NCBI GenBank assembly: GCA_021849425.1
Contig: JAJZSY010000009.1
Coordinates: forward strand, 1-64,000
Direction: 5' to 3'
Length of the DNA stretch: 64,000 bases
DNA from: Pseudomonadota bacterium
GTDB taxonomy: Bacteria; Pseudomonadota; Alphaproteobacteria; Acetobacterales; Acetobacteraceae
Position numbers and translations under genes: made by a program. The notes beneath the pieces were generated by a model that saw only the letters and a program-made list of their open reading frames with translations, was not told the origin of the DNA and did not search any database. Position 1 is the first letter of the stretch. The number at the start of each line of letters is the position of its first letter. Shown here in pieces: positions 16,349 to 25,300 of the stretch.

Positions 16349-18652
16349 ATGAACTTATCGGGCAACGCCTCGCGCCTCACCCAGTCGGCGCGCGACCGCA
16401 CCCGCTGGGTCAGCGGCGCCGGGCGCTATGTCGCGGACCTCCAGCCGGACGGCGCGCTGGCCGCCGCCTTCCTGCGCGCGCCCCACGCCCATGCGGCGAT
16501 CGCCTCGCTCGATGCCGCGGCGGCGCGGGCCATGCCGGGCGTCGTCGCGGTGCTGACCGGCGAGGATTGCGCCGCCGCCGGCTTCGGCAATTTCCGCGCC
16601 CTGATGCGCTACGGCGCCGAGGGCGCGCGCCCGCTCGTCGTCCCGTTCCGCCCGGTGCTGGCGCAGGGCAGGGTGCGCTATGCCGGCGAGCCGGTCGCCT
16701 GCGTGGTCGCCGAAACCCTCGCCGCGGCGATGGACGCGGCGGAGGCGATCGCGGTGGAGTACGAGATGCTGCCGCCGGTGGTCGGGCTCGACGCCGCGCC
16801 GGACGCGCCGCCGATCCATCCCGAGGCGCCGGGCAATCTCGCCTTCCTGCACGAGGCGGGCGATGCCGCGTCGGTCGCCGCCGCCTTCGCCACGGCGGCG
16901 CATGTCGCCGCGGTGCGGTTCGACCTGCCGCGCCTCGCCCCCTCCACGATGGAGCCCGGCGGCATCGTCGCACGGTATGACGCGGCTTCGGGCGTCTACC
17001 ACCTCGCCACCCCGCACCAGGGCATCAACGAGATCCGGCTCGATCTCGAGGCGGTGCTCGGCGTGTCGGCATCGCGCATCATGATCGAACTGCCCGATGT
17101 CGGCGGCGGGTTCGGCCTGCGCAGCCCGGCCTATCCCGAGCACGCCGCTCTCCTGCTCGCCGCCCGCGCCACCGGCCGGACCGTGCGCTACGTGCCGACG
17201 CGCGGCGAAGCCTTCCTCAACGACAATCACGGCCGCGGCACCAGGCTCGCCGGCCGCCTCGCGCTCGATGCCGATCTCCGCTTCACCGCGATCGAGATCG
17301 ACTACCAGACCGATCTCGGCGCCTATGTCACCACCGTCGGCGCCTTCGTCAACGTCCATAACGCGCTGCAATCGGGCACCGGCACCTACGCGATCCCGGC
17401 GGCGCATGCCCGTTTCGCGCAATATTTCACCAATGCCGGCCCGCTCGGCCCCTATCGCGGCGCCGGGCGGCCGGATATCGCGCTGCTGGTCGAGCGCCTG
17501 GTGGACGAGGCCGCCGCCGCAACCGGCGCCGACCCGCTCGATCTGCGGGCGCGCAACGCGATTCCTGCCGCCGCCTTTCCCTGGCGCACCGCCTTCGGTG
17601 CCACCTATGACAGCGCCGACTATGCCGCCCTGATCGCCGCCGCCCGGGCGGAATCGGGATGGGACGACATCGCCGCCCGCCGCGCCGAAGCCACCGCGCG
17701 CGGCGCGCTCCGCGGCCGCGGCGCCGCGCTCTTCACCGAAATCGCCGGCGGCGGGGCGGCGGCGCAGGACGAGGCGCTGGTCACCCTCTCGCTCGAAGGC
17801 GGCCACGCCGTCGCCCGCATCGAAACCGTCACCGGCGGCAGCGGCCAGAGCCAGGCGGAAACCTACGCCTTCATCCTCGCCCGCGAAACCGGGCTCGACC
17901 CCGCTCATATCGAACTCGTGGCGAGCCCGCCCGGCAGCACGCTCGCCGGCGCCGGCTCGATCGGCTCGCGCTCGACGGTGAGCGCCGGCAGCGCGGTGGC
18001 CGATGCGGGCGTCAGGCTGCGCGAGCGGCTGCTCGCCCTGGCCGGGCTGCGCGCCAATGAAGCACCCGAGGATCTCGCCATCGCCGGCGGCGCCATCCTC
18101 CGGCGCGACCGCACCCCGGTCATGACCCTCGCCGAGGCGGTGGCGGCCGCGGGCGGCGAAATCGCCGTCACCGGGGTCAAACCCGTCGCCGCGACCTTCC
18201 CCTCCGGCTGCCACATCGCCGAGGTGGAGATCGACCGCGAGACCGGTCTGGTCCGGCTGGTGCGCTATGTCGCCGCCGATGATTCCGGCGTGCTGGTCAA
18301 TCCCGTCGTCGCCGAGGGGCAGATCCATGGCGGCATCGTCCAGGGTGTGGGCGGCGTGCTGGGCGAGGGGATGCGCTACGACGAAGCCGGCCAGCCGCTC
18401 ACCGGCAGCTTCATGGACTACACGATGCCGCGCGCGGCCGACGTCCCCGGCTTCGTCACGATCGACCTGCCGACGCCCTCGCCGAACAATCCGCTCGGCG
18501 CCAAGGGCCTGGGCGAGGCGGGGACGACCGGCGCGCTGCCGGCGGTCGCCAATGCGGTGGCGGACGCCCTGCGGTCGATCGGTGCGACGCTGCCGCCACT
18601 TCCCTGCACCCCGCTGCGCGTGTGGGAGGCGATCCGCGCGGCGGATTCCTGA
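16349..18652 (+). CDS. Xanthine dehydrogenase/CoxL-family molybdopterin-binding subunit (orphan)
   Basis: The 767-residue protein matches the large subunit of molybdenum hydroxylases. The N-terminal aldehyde oxidase/xanthine dehydrogenase a/b hammerhead includes RWVSGAGRYVADL. The cofactor-binding part includes GGGFGLRS, GPYRGAGRPD and a C-terminal KGLGEAG that carries the expected catalytic Glu. GGGAGGAG at about 16335 supports ATG 16349; an upstream GTG overlapping the SDR stop is less likely. The 2Fe-2S and FAD subunits normally encoded with it are not adjacent: hemN follows on the other strand after six bases. The substrate cannot be named. Confidence 0.85.
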   Translation: MNLSGNASRLTQSARDRTRWVSGAGRYVADLQPDGALAAAFLRAPHAHAAIASLDAAAARAMPGVVAVLTGEDCAAAGFGNFRALMRYGAEGARPLVVPFRPVLAQGRVRYAGEPVACVVAETLAAAMDAAEAIAVEYEMLPPVVGLDAAPDAPPIHPEAPGNLAFLHEAGDAASVAAAFATAAHVAAVRFDLPRLAPSTMEPGGIVARYDAASGVYHLATPHQGINEIRLDLEAVLGVSASRIMIELPDVGGGFGLRSPAYPEHAALLLAARATGRTVRYVPTRGEAFLNDNHGRGTRLAGRLALDADLRFTAIEIDYQTDLGAYVTTVGAFVNVHNALQSGTGTYAIPAAHARFAQYFTNAGPLGPYRGAGRPDIALLVERLVDEAAAATGADPLDLRARNAIPAAAFPWRTAFGATYDSADYAALIAAARAESGWDDIAARRAEATARGALRGRGAALFTEIAGGGAAAQDEALVTLSLEGGHAVARIETVTGGSGQSQAETYAFILARETGLDPAHIELVASPPGSTLAGAGSIGSRSTVSAGSAVADAGVRLRERLLALAGLRANEAPEDLAIAGGAILRRDRTPVMTLAEAVAAAGGEIAVTGVKPVAATFPSGCHIAEVEIDRETGLVRLVRYVAADDSGVLVNPVVAEGQIHGGIVQGVGGVLGEGMRYDEAGQPLTGSFMDYTMPRAADVPGFVTIDLPTPSPNNPLGAKGLGEAGTTGALPAVANAVADALRSIGATLPPLPCTPLRVWEAIRAADS

Positions 18653-18658
18653 TCCCGC

Positions 18659-19993
18659 TCAGATCGCCGCCGCGTGCCGCCCGGCCTGGCCGAGCCAGGC
18701 ATCGAAGGCGGCGGCGGCATGGCGCAGGAACGGCCGCCCGGCCTCGGTGATGGCGATGCGGCTGCCCTCGCGGTGCAGAAACCCGTCGGCCTCCAGCGGG
18801 GCGAGGGACTCGCATTCGGCGCCGAACCGGCCGGAATCGCCGCCGAACGCGGCGAGATCGACCGCGAGATCGCACATCAGCCGCTCGATGATCGCCCCGC
18901 GCAGCCGGTCCTCGTCATCCAGCGCCAGCCCCTTGGCGGTGGCGAGCCCGCCGGCTTCGATCGCCGCGAGATAAGGCTGGGTGCCGACCGCGTTCTGCGC
19001 GTAGCCCTGCGGCAGACGCGAGATCGCCGAGGCGCCAAGGCCGATCAGCAGGTCCGAGGGGTCGACCGTATAACCCTGGAAATTGCGCCGCAGCGCCCCG
19101 GTGCCGGCGGCGCGTGCCATCGCGTCCTCGGGCCTCGCGAAATGGTCGAGCCCGATCCGCCGGTAGCCGGCGGCGACCAGCAGTTCGGCGGCGCGCTGTT
19201 GCTGGGCGAAGCGCGCCGCGACATCCGGCAGGGCACGCTCGGCGATCACCTGCTGGCGCTTGCGCGTCCACGGCACATGGGCATAGCCATACAGCGCGAT
19301 GCGGTCCGGCCCGAGGCCGAGCACCGCGCCGATCGTCGCTTCCAGCGAATCGATGGTCTGGAACGGCAGGCCATAGACGAGGTCGAAATTCACCGAGGCG
19401 ATGCCCGCCGCCCGCGCCGCCTCGGCGGCTTCCCTGGTCTGCGCCACGCTCTGGTGCCGCCCGATCGCCGCCTGCACCGCGGGCGCGAAATCCTGCACCC
19501 CGAGGCTGACGCGGGTGACGGCGAGATCGCGCAGCAGCCCCGTGGCGTCCCGCGGCAAAGTGCGCGGGTCGATCTCGATGGCGATTTCGGTCGCATCCTC
19601 CAGCACGAAATGCCGGGCGAGCGCCGCATGCACCCGGCGCAGCAGCGGTGCGGGCAGGGCGGTCGGTGTGCCGCCGCCCCAATGGATCTGCCCGGCCGGC
19701 AGACGATGCCCGATCGCGGCGGCGACGCGGCCGATCTCGGTCTCCAGCGCCGCCGCGTAGCGCTCCAGCGCGCCGACGCTGTGCACCGCGCTCGTGGTGC
19801 AGCCGCAGAACCAGCACATGCTGCGGCAGAACGGCACGTGCAGATAGAGCGAGGCGCGGGCATCGGGCAGAATCGCGGCAAGCCAGAGGGCATAATCCTT
19901 CGCCCCGGTCGCGGCGGAGAAATGCGGCGCGGTCGGATAGCTGGTGTAGCGGGGCAGCGGGCGGTCGTAGCGCGCGAGAAGGGCCTGTTCCAT
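18659..19993 (-). CDS. hemN: Oxygen-independent coproporphyrinogen III oxidase
   Basis: The 444-residue radical SAM enzyme decarboxylates coproporphyrinogen III to protoporphyrinogen IX without oxygen, in the cytoplasm. It has the extended cluster motif C56-x3-C60-x2-C63-x-C65, N-terminal YTSYPTAPHF, HWGGGTPT and the C-terminal HemN domain. These fit true HemN rather than HemW. The start ATG 19993 is preceded by a weak AGGG. A perfect FNR/FixK box lies just upstream, so low-oxygen induction is expected. Confidence 0.93.
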   Translation of the reverse strand: MEQALLARYDRPLPRYTSYPTAPHFSAATGAKDYALWLAAILPDARASLYLHVPFCRSMCWFCGCTTSAVHSVGALERYAAALETEIGRVAAAIGHRLPAGQIHWGGGTPTALPAPLLRRVHAALARHFVLEDATEIAIEIDPRTLPRDATGLLRDLAVTRVSLGVQDFAPAVQAAIGRHQSVAQTREAAEAARAAGIASVNFDLVYGLPFQTIDSLEATIGAVLGLGPDRIALYGYAHVPWTRKRQQVIAERALPDVAARFAQQQRAAELLVAAGYRRIGLDHFARPEDAMARAAGTGALRRNFQGYTVDPSDLLIGLGASAISRLPQGYAQNAVGTQPYLAAIEAGGLATAKGLALDDEDRLRGAIIERLMCDLAVDLAAFGGDSGRFGAECESLAPLEADGFLHREGSRIAITEAGRPFLRHAAAAFDAWLGQAGRHAAAI

Positions 19994-20027
19994 GCGCCCT
20001 GTCTGGCCCGCCCGCGCCGCCGCGTCC

Positions 20028-20041
20028 TTGATCGAAATCAA
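20028..20041. promoter_or_regulatory. FNR/FixK-type box upstream of hemN
   Basis: TTGATCGAAATCAA is an exact match to the TTGAT-N4-ATCAA consensus of FNR/FixK/Anr regulators. Its centre is 41.5 bases upstream of the hemN ATG. A class II activated promoter with the box at -41.5 would therefore start transcription at or beside the ATG. Anaerobic control of hemN by this family is well known. Confidence 0.85.
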
Positions 20042-20061
20042 GCGGCGCGGCGGCGGCGGCT

Positions 20062-21384
20062 TCAGGCGGCGGCGAACCGCCGCTCCATCTCCCGGCGTGC
20101 GGCGATCGCCGTTTGCAGCGCCGATCCGGCGGCGGCGAAATCGACATCGTCCCACCCCACCACCTCGCCCTCGGCGATGCCGCGCCGCAGCCGCGCGTGA
20201 TGCGCGAGCCCGATCGGCAGCGCGCCGACGGCAAGACTCGCCCGCGCCGGCAGCAGCTTGCCCCACACCGTGTAGCCGCCCTCGCCATCGAGCACCTCGC
20301 CCGCCGCCAGATCCCGCTTGGCGATGGCGGCGACATCGCCGGCAAAGCCGCGCGGCCGCCCGGTCGGCTCGTTGCGCAGCGCGACCGACAGCACCGAGAC
20401 GTTCAGCTCCAGCCCGATCAGGTGATAGGGCTTGTACATCGCGGCATAGCGGCCGGAGGCATCGGTCTTCAGCCCGTACTGCGCGAAGCACGCGGCGGCG
20501 TAGTCGTTCGGCGCCTCGAACACGGCATAGACGCCCCAGCGCAGGTCGCGGAACACCGGCCGCCCGTCGCGCTCCAGCGAGGAGACCACCTCGACCATGC
20601 CTGATCGCTCCAGCACCCCGCCGGCCGCGCGCGGGCGCAGCAGATGCGGCAAGTCGTCCACCCCGCAGGCGGGGAAATGCAGGCCGGACGAGGGCACGGC
20701 CAGCCCCGTCGCATTCGCGATCGCCGCCATCTCGATCGCGGATTTGGTGCCATCGAGAAAGGAGTTGAACATTTGCGGGTTCATCCCGCCCTCGCGCGCC
20801 TGCTCCGCCGTCAGCCCGTAATGCTGCCACACCGTGTCCGGGGTCACGCCATGATAGAGCGGCAGGTATTTCGTCCCCTTGCCGGCGGCGACCACGGAAA
20901 ACCCGCAGGCCCGCGCCCAGTCCACCATCTCGGCGACGAGGGCGGGCTGGTCGCCATAGGCCAGCGAATAGGTCACCCCCGCCGCATCCGCCTCGGCGGC
21001 GAGCAGCGGGCCGGCCAGCGCATCGGCCTCGACATTGACCATCACCACCGGCTTGCCGGCGGCGAAGGCGGCGCGCGCATGGGCGATGCCGGCGGGCGGG
21101 TTGCCCGTCGCCTCGATCACCACGTCGATATCCGCGCGCCGCAATTCCGCGCCGGCATCGTCGGTGAAGCGCGTCGCGGCGACAAGCGCGTCGTCCCAGC
21201 CAACGGCGCGGCAGGCGGCGCGCGCGCCGTCCGGCCTGAGATCGGCGATGGCGGCGACCTCGATGCCCCTGGTGTGCGGCACCTGCGAGAGGAACATCGA
21301 GCCGAATTTCCCGGCGCCGATCAGCAGCACGCGGACCGGCCGCCCGGCATCGGCCCGGGCGGCAAGGAGGTGGGAGAGATTCAT
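20062..21384 (-). CDS. NAD(P)-dependent oxidoreductase with C-terminal SAF domain
   Basis: The 440-residue protein begins with a Rossmann fold (LLIGAGKFGSMF) resembling homoserine dehydrogenase/Gfo-like enzymes. A central catalytic-type region includes AYGDQPALVAEMVDWA. It ends with a SAF-like domain (about 340-430, FAGDVAAIAKRDLAAGEVLDG). The precise reaction is unknown. It lies four bases after the dioxygenase gene and is probably controlled by the GntR gene above. The pair suggests catabolism or modification of a small carboxylate or sugar acid. Confidence 0.75.
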   Translation of the reverse strand: MNLSHLLAARADAGRPVRVLLIGAGKFGSMFLSQVPHTRGIEVAAIADLRPDGARAACRAVGWDDALVAATRFTDDAGAELRRADIDVVIEATGNPPAGIAHARAAFAAGKPVVMVNVEADALAGPLLAAEADAAGVTYSLAYGDQPALVAEMVDWARACGFSVVAAGKGTKYLPLYHGVTPDTVWQHYGLTAEQAREGGMNPQMFNSFLDGTKSAIEMAAIANATGLAVPSSGLHFPACGVDDLPHLLRPRAAGGVLERSGMVEVVSSLERDGRPVFRDLRWGVYAVFEAPNDYAAACFAQYGLKTDASGRYAAMYKPYHLIGLELNVSVLSVALRNEPTGRPRGFAGDVAAIAKRDLAAGEVLDGEGGYTVWGKLLPARASLAVGALPIGLAHHARLRRGIAEGEVVGWDDVDFAAAGSALQTAIAARREMERRFAAA

Positions 21385-21388
21385 CGCC

Positions 21389-22192
21389 TCATTCCGCCGC
21401 CGCGCGGGGCGTGTGCGCCGCAAGCCGCGCCAGCGCATCGTCCGCCACCGGCACGATCGGCGCGAAATCCCGGTGCGCGATGAACTCCGGCCGCGTCGGC
21501 GTGCGGATGTGGTTGGAAACCGCGTTGAGCGTCAGATACACGATGCGGCGCGGATAGGGCGTGATGTTCCCGGCCGAGCCATGCACGAGATTGCCGTGGA
21601 ACATCAGCACGCCGCCCGGCTTGCCGGTGGGCGCGACGATCCCGCCCTCGGCGACGAGCCGGCTCACCGTCGCCTCGTCCAGCGTCCAGAGCGGGTAGGA
21701 CGTGGTCTCGACATCGTGGCGCGCCTCCAGGTCGCCCGCATTGTGGCTGCGCGGCACCAGCAGCAGCGGGCCGTTGATCGGCATCACCTCGTCGAGAAAC
21801 ACCGAAATGTTCATCGCCCGCGGCTCCGGCATGCCGTCATCGCGCTTCCAGGTGCCGTAATCCTGGTGCCACTGCCACACCTCGCCGGTAAAGGCCGCCT
21901 TCGCGTTGATCTTGTACTGGTGCATGTAGACCTGCTCGCCGAAGATCTGCTCGACCGGCCGGATCAGCCGCGGATGCGCGCCCAGCGTGCCGAACGCCTC
22001 GTTATAGGTATGCGCGGCGAAGGCGGTGCGCGGCGCGCCGGTCTTCTCGCGCCAGACTTCGGGCCGGTGCTCGCGATAGATCGCCTCGGACTCGCGCTTG
22101 AGCAGCGCCACCTCCGCGGGGCTGAACAGCTCGGGCAGGAACAGCCAGCCCTCGCGGTGGAAATCCTCGATCTGCTGTGCGGTGAGTTGCAT
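21389..22192 (-). CDS. PhyH-family Fe(II)/2-oxoglutarate dioxygenase
   Basis: The 267-residue protein matches the phytanoyl-CoA/ectoine hydroxylase family. The facial triad is H109-x-D111 (WQWHQD) and H204 (GNLVHGSAGN); an Arg in YPRR (about 215) would bind 2-oxoglutarate. ATG 22192 has an AGGAGG-type site just upstream. It hydroxylates an unknown small molecule. Ectoine synthesis genes are not nearby, so ectoine hydroxylase is not supported. Confidence 0.85.
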   Translation of the reverse strand: MQLTAQQIEDFHREGWLFLPELFSPAEVALLKRESEAIYREHRPEVWREKTGAPRTAFAAHTYNEAFGTLGAHPRLIRPVEQIFGEQVYMHQYKINAKAAFTGEVWQWHQDYGTWKRDDGMPEPRAMNISVFLDEVMPINGPLLLVPRSHNAGDLEARHDVETTSYPLWTLDEATVSRLVAEGGIVAPTGKPGGVLMFHGNLVHGSAGNITPYPRRIVYLTLNAVSNHIRTPTRPEFIAHRDFAPIVPVADDALARLAAHTPRAAAE

Positions 22193-22229
22193 GTCGTTTC
22201 CTCCTGTTCTGTCGTTTGTCGGTTGTGGC

Positions 22230-22889
22230 TCAGCCCGTCCGCGCGCGTTCGGCGAGGCGGCGCGCGGTGATCGCGCCGGCATCGCTCGCATGCTCGCGCG
22301 CCGCCGCCTCGGCCCCCGCCTCGTCGCCCGCGCGCACGCGGGCGAGGATTTCGGCGTGCTCGCGCCAGGCCCGGGCGCGGTAGTCTTCGGTCTCCAGCAC
22401 CGCCGCCATGGCGCGGGCGAGGGCGGGAAAATGCGGGCCGGTCATCGTCTCGAAGACCGGGTTGCCCGAGGCGCGGTAGAGCGCGCGGTGAAAGGCGAGG
22501 TCGAGCCGCAGCAGGGCGGGAACGCCGCCGGCCGCGCCGGCGGCGGCGATGATGGCGTCGAGCGCGGCCAGGGCGCCGGCATCCCGCCGGGCGGCGGCGC
22601 GGCGCGCGGCAAGCCCGTCGAGGGCGGCGCGCACGTCATGGATCTGGACGATCCGTTCGGGGTCGACCGGCGCGATCTCGAAGCCCTTGCGCCCGCTCTC
22701 GCGCAGCAGGCCCTGGCGGTGCAGCAGATGCAGCGCGTGGCTCACCGGCTGGCGCGACACGCCGAGCCGCGCGGCCAGCTCGCCCTGGCGGATGCGCATG
22801 CCCGGCAGCAGGTCGCCATCGGCGATCGCCTCCACCACCCGTTCATAAACCTGGTCGATCAGCGTCTCCGCGGTCTCGATCCGCTCCAT
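22230..22889 (-). CDS. GntR-family (FadR/FCD type) transcriptional regulator
   Basis: The 219-residue regulator has an N-terminal winged helix (about 8-70, including LAARLGVSRQPVSHALHLL) and a C-terminal all-helical FCD ligand domain whose metal-binding His residues include DLAFHRALY. It lies 37 bases upstream of the dioxygenase start on the same strand and probably regulates that gene and the following oxidoreductase. An upstream in-frame extension to 23000 is Arg-rich and unlikely to be translated. Confidence 0.88.
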   Translation of the reverse strand: MERIETAETLIDQVYERVVEAIADGDLLPGMRIRQGELAARLGVSRQPVSHALHLLHRQGLLRESGRKGFEIAPVDPERIVQIHDVRAALDGLAARRAAARRDAGALAALDAIIAAAGAAGGVPALLRLDLAFHRALYRASGNPVFETMTGPHFPALARAMAAVLETEDYRARAWREHAEILARVRAGDEAGAEAAAREHASDAGAITARRLAERARTG

Positions 22890-23098
22890 CCCCGTTCCCG
22901 CCGCATTCGGAATTCCAAAAATCCTGCGCCATGTCCGCCGCCGCGTCAAATGCCGTCTCCCGCGCGCCGTCCGCCGATCCGGTGCGGCGGCCGGCGACAA
23001 GGTTTGGTGACAAGGATTTATGGATTCCGCCGCAGTTCAGTCACAGAAATGACACGCCCCGCCGCTTCAATGCTGCCGCAACTGAAAGGAGAGCGCAG

Positions 23099-23449
23099 AT
23101 GGAACGAACCACGATCGGGCTTCTCGGCGCGCTGGGCGGTCTCGCCGCCGCCGCGCCCGCGACGGCCCTGGCCGAGCCCGCGCCGCTGCCGCCGGCCGCG
23201 AGCTATGCCGAGCTGCTCGCCCCGGTGGACGCGCCCGCCGCCATCCTCCGCGCGCATGACGCGCTGCTCGCCCGCGCCCCGGCCGAGGCGCCGGCAAGGC
23301 TCGACCTGGTCGACCACCACCATCACCACCACCACGCCTATCGCCGCTATCGCTACTACCAGCACCACCACCACCATCATCACCACCATCACGGCTATTA
23401 CGGGTATTATGGCTATTACGGCTGGTATCCGCGGCCGGACTGGCGTTGA
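23099..23449 (+). CDS. Small secreted poly-histidine/tyrosine-rich protein
   Basis: The 116-residue product has a signal peptide (1-25, ending ALA), a short Ala-rich helix, then H73-H79 (seven His), an Arg/Tyr-rich link, H89-H98 (ten His) and a GYYGYYGYYGW tail. Such tracts chelate Ni, Zn or Cu. AAAGGAGAG upstream supports ATG 23099. The His tracts mix CAC and CAT, which argues against a simple sequencing artefact. I do not recognise a named family; periplasmic metal buffering is an inference. Confidence 0.75.
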   Translation: MERTTIGLLGALGGLAAAAPATALAEPAPLPPAASYAELLAPVDAPAAILRAHDALLARAPAEAPARLDLVDHHHHHHHAYRRYRYYQHHHHHHHHHHGYYGYYGYYGWYPRPDWR

Positions 23450-23474
23450 ACCGCCGCCGGGTGAGGGGAGGGCG

Positions 23475-24197
23475 ATGACGACGAAGGTAAGGCTGCGCTA
23501 TTTCGAGCCGGGGCTGGCGCCGCGGCGCACCCGGCTCGACGTGCCGGGCTGGGGCGGCGCGCCCGAGAAGCGGGGCGACGGCGCGCACGAGCAGCCCTGG
23601 CACTGCGCCCCCTTCGTCGAGGGCGCGCAATACGGGATCGAGGTGTTCTACCCCTATGAGAACGAACTCCGCGTCACCCGCCGGGATGGCCATGTGGCGC
23701 TGGAGAGCGACTGGGGCGCCGATCCGGGCACCAGCGTCAACTGGCCGCCCTTCCGCCCCTTCGGCCCCGGCTACTACACCTGTCAGCTCCTGCTCGACAT
23801 CGCGGTTGACGAGCCGATGGCCGTCCGCGCCGAGCCCCACCCCCGCTACTTCACCGACGAGACCGGCGACGTGCCGCTGGCCGTCCCCGCGCTGCTGCGC
23901 ACCGCCTGGTGGCCGATGATCTCCTTCGTCGTCTTCAAGGCGCCGCCTGCGGGCGTCACCCATGTCTTCCGCCGGGGCGAGCCCTTCATCCAGCTCGTCG
24001 TGGTGCCGGCCGATCCCGCGCTCGAACTCGCGCCGATGCCCCCCGAGGAAGCCGCCGCGCGCGAGCTGCGCGCCCGCCGCATCCACGCCAGCCGCGACAC
24101 GCTCGGCCAGTCCTCCCGCTGGACCTCGGCCACCGGCACGATCTTCGACGGCACCTATCGCAACCTGCTGCGCGCCGCTCGCGGCAAGCCGGTCTGA
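23475..24197 (+). CDS. Conserved hypothetical protein (DUF6065-like)
   Basis: The 240-residue protein has no signal peptide. It is rich in aromatic residues, with segments such as GIEVFYPYENELRV, SVNWPPFRPFGPGY and FRRGEPFIQLVVVP. The order of a Trp-rich surface, a beta region and a GEPF segment reminds me of DUF6065, but this is from memory and unverified. GGGGAGGGCG precedes ATG 23475, 25 bases after the poly-His gene, so the two may be cotranscribed. The function is unknown. Confidence 0.65.
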   Translation: MTTKVRLRYFEPGLAPRRTRLDVPGWGGAPEKRGDGAHEQPWHCAPFVEGAQYGIEVFYPYENELRVTRRDGHVALESDWGADPGTSVNWPPFRPFGPGYYTCQLLLDIAVDEPMAVRAEPHPRYFTDETGDVPLAVPALLRTAWWPMISFVVFKAPPAGVTHVFRRGEPFIQLVVVPADPALELAPMPPEEAAARELRARRIHASRDTLGQSSRWTSATGTIFDGTYRNLLRAARGKPV

Positions 24198-24295
24198 CCC
24201 CTCGATTCACACCGCCACATATTGCAATTAACTAAAATTTAATCATATCACGCGATAGTGTATCGCTTTACGCAAATGAAATCGCGCCCCAGAGA

Positions 24296-25300
24296 TTGTC
24301 CTTGTTCGATCAGTCGTCGATCATCCTCACGGTGGAAGTCCTGCAAACCCTGCTGGATTCGCTGCCCAATCCGGTCTTCCTGATCGACCGCGATCACCGC
24401 CTCGTCCTGGTCAATCAGGCGATGGCGGATTTCGTCGGCTATCCGCGCGAGTCGCTCGTCGGCCGCAATGGCGAGGGGCGGGTGCCGCGCGCGCTGCTCG
24501 AAGGCTACTGGCGGGTGGACGACCGCGTCTTCGCCACCGGCGAAAGCGACGAGACCGAGGAAATCGTCACCGGCGCCGGCGGCCGGCAGCGCATCGTGAT
24601 CACCCGCAAGCGCCTGATCCAGCTCGACACGCTGGCCGGTCCCACGCCGTTCATCATCGCCGCCCTGTCGGACGTGACCCGCTTTCGCGAGGCCGAGGCC
24701 CGCGCCCGCCACCTCGCCGCGCACGACAATCTCACCGGCCTGCCCAATCGCGGCCAGTTCACCCAGCGCCTCGCCGAGGCGCTCGCCGCGGCCCCGCGCA
24801 GCGGCGAACTGGTCGCCGTCCTGCTCGTCGATCTCGACGGATTCAAGCCGATCAACGACCAGTTCGGCCACATCGTCGGCGACAGCGTGCTGCGCATCAT
24901 CGGCCGTCGGCTCAGCGGGGTGATCCGCGCCGGCGACACCGTGGCCCGCCTCGGCGGCGACGAGTTCTGCGTGATCCAGCGCGGCATCTCGCACGAGGAT
25001 CACGCGCTCGCTCTGGCCGGCCGCATCGTCACGACGATCGGCCAGCCGCTGGCCACACGGCCCGCGCCGCTCACCGTCACCGCCTCGGTCGGTCTCGCGC
25101 TCTGCCCGTCCGACGGCGACGATCCCGAAACCCTGCTCGAACGCGCCGACCGCGCGCTCTACGCCGCCAAGCATGGCGGGCGCGGCGGGTTCCGCCGCTA
25201 CCATGCCGGCCTGCAACGGCCACTGGCGCCGCCGGACATGGTGGCCCTGCTGCGCGACCTGCCGGCCGATCCGCCGCCCGCCCCGGCGGAGGCGCCGTGA
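24296..25300 (+). CDS. PAS-GGDEF diguanylate cyclase
   Basis: The 334-residue protein has an N-terminal PAS domain (about 15-125) and a GGDEF domain (about 138-300) with an intact active site GGDEF at 220-224 and an inhibitory-site RxxD at 211-214. It makes cyclic di-GMP from two GTP. No membrane segment is seen. The frame opens with TTG 24296; no ATG is in frame near it. The stop overlaps the next gene's ATG as TGATG, so the two are translationally coupled. Confidence 0.85.
   Translation: MSLFDQSSIILTVEVLQTLLDSLPNPVFLIDRDHRLVLVNQAMADFVGYPRESLVGRNGEGRVPRALLEGYWRVDDRVFATGESDETEEIVTGAGGRQRIVITRKRLIQLDTLAGPTPFIIAALSDVTRFREAEARARHLAAHDNLTGLPNRGQFTQRLAEALAAAPRSGELVAVLLVDLDGFKPINDQFGHIVGDSVLRIIGRRLSGVIRAGDTVARLGGDEFCVIQRGISHEDHALALAGRIVTTIGQPLATRPAPLTVTASVGLALCPSDGDDPETLLERADRALYAAKHGGRGGFRRYHAGLQRPLAPPDMVALLRDLPADPPPAPAEAP

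Noticed and set aside
21389-22192. Ectoine hydroxylase (ectD)
   Set aside because: The fold and triad fit the family, but no ectABC genes are present and the neighbours suggest a different pathway.
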